Shown in pieces: positions 14,519-15,742 of a stretch of 15,742 nt of DNA. Below the pieces are notes generated by a model. It made no database searches and was not told where the DNA came from. It saw only the letters and a program-made list of their open reading frames with translations. The first letter of the stretch is position 1. Each line of letters starts with the position of its first letter. A program made the position numbers and the translations under genes. The DNA lies in contig CAYOWK010000072.1 in the NCBI GenBank assembly GCA_964407665.1, positions 1 through 15,742 on the forward strand, in the 5' to 3' direction. The stretch comes from CAYOWK01 sp964407665. GTDB lineage: Bacteria; Pseudomonadota; Alphaproteobacteria; Caulobacterales; Hyphomonadaceae.

Positions 14519-15424
14519 TCAGGCGGCGATAGCTGTCTCCTCCAGCGAAGCATAGTGGGCGGCTTCTGCTTCGGCGGGCGGGACGTTGCCGATGGGCTCA
14601 AGCAGCCGGCGATTGTTATACCAGTCGACCCATTCGAGCGTGGCGTACTCGACGGCGTCGAGTGACTGCCACGGCCCTTTCCGCCAGATCACCTCGGCCC
14701 TGTAGAGACTTTTGATCGTCACCGCGAGGGCGTTGTCATAGCTGTCGCCGACGCTGCCGACGGAAGGTTCAAGACCCGCTTCGGCGAGCCGTTTGGTGTA
14801 CTTGATGGACACGTACTGGGATCCCCTGTCGGAGTTATGGACCAATCCACCTCCCGAAAGCGACCTGCGATCATGTAGCGCCTGCTCCAGGGCATCGAGA
14901 ACGAACCCGGCATGCGCCCAGCGGGAGACACGCCAGCCGACGATGCGGCGGGCGTAGACGTCGATGACGAACGCGAAATAGACGAACCCCGACCAGGAGG
15001 CGACGTAGGTGAAATCCGATACCCACAGCACGTTCGGTCGTGACGCGTGGAATCGCCTGTTCACCCGATCCAGGGGGCAAGGCGCGGATTTGTCACTCAC
15101 CGTCGTCCGGTGCGGCTTGCCTCGGATGACGCCCTTGAGCCCCATTGCACTCATCCGCCTTGCGACCGTGCAACGGGCGACATCGAAGCCTTCGCGCCTG
15201 AGCTGCCGCCACACCTTCCGAACGCCATAGACCTCGAAGTTCTCCGTGAAGACCCGCAGCACATGCGGCTTAAGCGCTTCGCCGCGTTGGACGCGCGGCG
15301 GTGCTGTCTCGGGGCGTCGCCGCCGGGCGTCATGGGCGTCGAAGGTGGACGGGGCAATCTTCAGAACCCGGCAGATCGGCTCTACCCCGTATGTGGTGCG
15401 ATGGTCGTCTATGGAGGCGATCAT
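14519..15424 (-). CDS. IS3-family transposase OrfB, catalytic Glu replaced by Val
   Basis: The 301-residue integrase-type transposase is full length. It starts MIASIDDHRTTYGVEPICRV and continues with NFEVYGVRKVWRQLRREGFD, GVIRGKPHRTTVSDK, LWVSDFTYVASWSGFVYFAF with the first catalytic Asp, VHNSDRGSQYVSIKY with the second, and NNRRLLEPIGNVPPAEAEA near the end. Exactly 35 residues after the second Asp, where Glu belongs, the sequence has Val (DNALAVTIKS; GTG, complement at 14720-14722). This is explained by one A-to-T change from GAG and should abolish strand transfer. The ATG (15422-15424) overlaps the orfA stop as ATGA, so OrfB may be made by coupled initiation. Confidence 0.88.
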   Translation of the reverse strand: MIASIDDHRTTYGVEPICRVLKIAPSTFDAHDARRRRPETAPPRVQRGEALKPHVLRVFTENFEVYGVRKVWRQLRREGFDVARCTVARRMSAMGLKGVIRGKPHRTTVSDKSAPCPLDRVNRRFHASRPNVLWVSDFTYVASWSGFVYFAFVIDVYARRIVGWRVSRWAHAGFVLDALEQALHDRRSLSGGGLVHNSDRGSQYVSIKYTKRLAEAGLEPSVGSVGDSYDNALAVTIKSLYRAEVIWRKGPWQSLDAVEYATLEWVDWYNNRRLLEPIGNVPPAEAEAAHYASLEETAIAA

Positions 15425-15742
15425 GGCTTGTACCGGCGGTCGAGCTCCGCCTGGGCAAAACACGCGCTCGCCTTGCGAAGGATCTCGTTGGCCTGGCGTA
15501 GCTCCCGGACCTCGCGCTCCAGCGCCTTGATCCGCTCACGCTCGCCGGTCGAAAGACCAGGCCGCGCACCCTGGTCCCGTTCCGCCTTCGCCACCCAGTT
15601 GTGCGGCGTCTGCGCCGAACACCCGATCTTGGCGGCTATCGAGACAATCGCCGACCACTGCGAGGCGTGCTCGGTCCCATGCTCCACTGACCTGCTCGGT
15701 TTCTTCGGACCGCGGTTAGTTTGAGTAGGCGGCCTGATCTGC
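15421..15742 (-). CDS. IS3-family transposase OrfA, 5' end outside window
   Basis: The visible product includes GTEHASQWSAIVSIAAKIGC, SAQTPHNWVAKAERDQG as the helix-turn-helix, then GERERIKALEREVRELRQAN and EILRKASACFAQAELDRRYKP (shown in two parts), a typical zipper-like OrfA tail. A GTG at 15687 could serve as start, but homologues carry ~20 more residues before EHASQW. Here the frame stays open to the window edge with an unfamiliar sequence (TNRGPKKPSRS), so the true start is uncertain. It overlaps orfB by ATGA at 15421-15424. Confidence 0.75.
   Translation of the reverse strand, partial: QIRPPTQTNRGPKKPSRSVEHGTEHASQWSAIVSIAAKIGCSAQTPHNWVAKAERDQGARPGLSTGERERIKALEREVRELRQANEILRKASACFAQAELDRRYKP

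Larger units (their letters stand above)
14480..15742 (-). mobile_element. IS3-family element E, runs off the window
   Basis: Overlapping orfA and orfB lie on the minus strand. The probable terminus is TGAACCGCTCCGG at 14480-14492, 27 bp beyond the orfB stop. The orfA end runs past the window edge, so the other terminus and the target duplication are not visible. Confidence 0.8.

Noticed and set aside
15047..15724. 225-codon plus-strand ORF
   Set aside because: It is antisense to recognisable IS3 OrfA and OrfB and has no family features.

Overview
The window comes from a GC-rich, IS-laden bacterium, most probably an alphaproteobacterium. That assignment is inferred from the style of the IS3-family transposases, the rml genes and the codon use; no rRNA or tRNA gene is present to fix it. 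It looks like a surface-polysaccharide (O-antigen or capsule) locus broken up by insertion sequences. There are two assembly gaps, each written as exactly 100 N.

Left part (1-5700). Positions 1-135 hold repeats resembling the end of an IS21-type element. A minus-strand operon then reads from 5525 down to 151. Its first gene is a very long coiled-coil protein that I read, across the first gap, as one continuous gene with a C-terminal TylF/macrocin-type O-methyltransferase. It is followed by a two-domain GT2 glycosyltransferase whose second domain has lost its catalytic motifs, a single-domain GT2 glycosyltransferase, and a 79-residue coiled-coil protein. The rod contains a perfect 147-bp (49-residue, seven-heptad) tandem repeat whose copy number the assembly does not resolve. 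This layout recalls coiled-coil molecular rulers that set glycan chain length, though that role is inference. A small antibiotic-biosynthesis-monooxygenase-fold gene (5701-5994) diverges from the operon.

Middle part (6000-11560). This is IS debris. Element A copy 1 (about 6000-8180, minus strand) is split by a nearly intact IS407-group element (6211-7446) with inverted ends and a 4-bp target duplication. A lone unknown gene (8211-8840) follows. Element A copy 2 (8940-9644) has an internal deletion and a 14-bp duplication. Next come an IS407-type end fragment, a 50-bp tandem repeat, a decayed IS3-family element (about 9745-10910) and a truncated second one (about 10905-11560).

Right part (11590-15742). 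A compact minus-strand operon rmlA-rmlC-rmlB (rfbA-rfbC-rfbB) makes dTDP-4-keto-L-rhamnose from glucose-1-phosphate. The final reductase, rmlD, is absent; IS debris begins directly after rmlB. On the other side, a gene starting at 14377 is cut at codon 35 by another IS3-family element (14480 to the window end). The transposase of that element has its catalytic glutamate replaced by valine.

Taken together, the rml genes would supply an activated deoxysugar, the two glycosyltransferases would assemble a glycan, and the coiled-coil methyltransferase might modify or cap it. The glycosyltransferase block is visibly more AT-rich than the rml block, which suggests separate origins.
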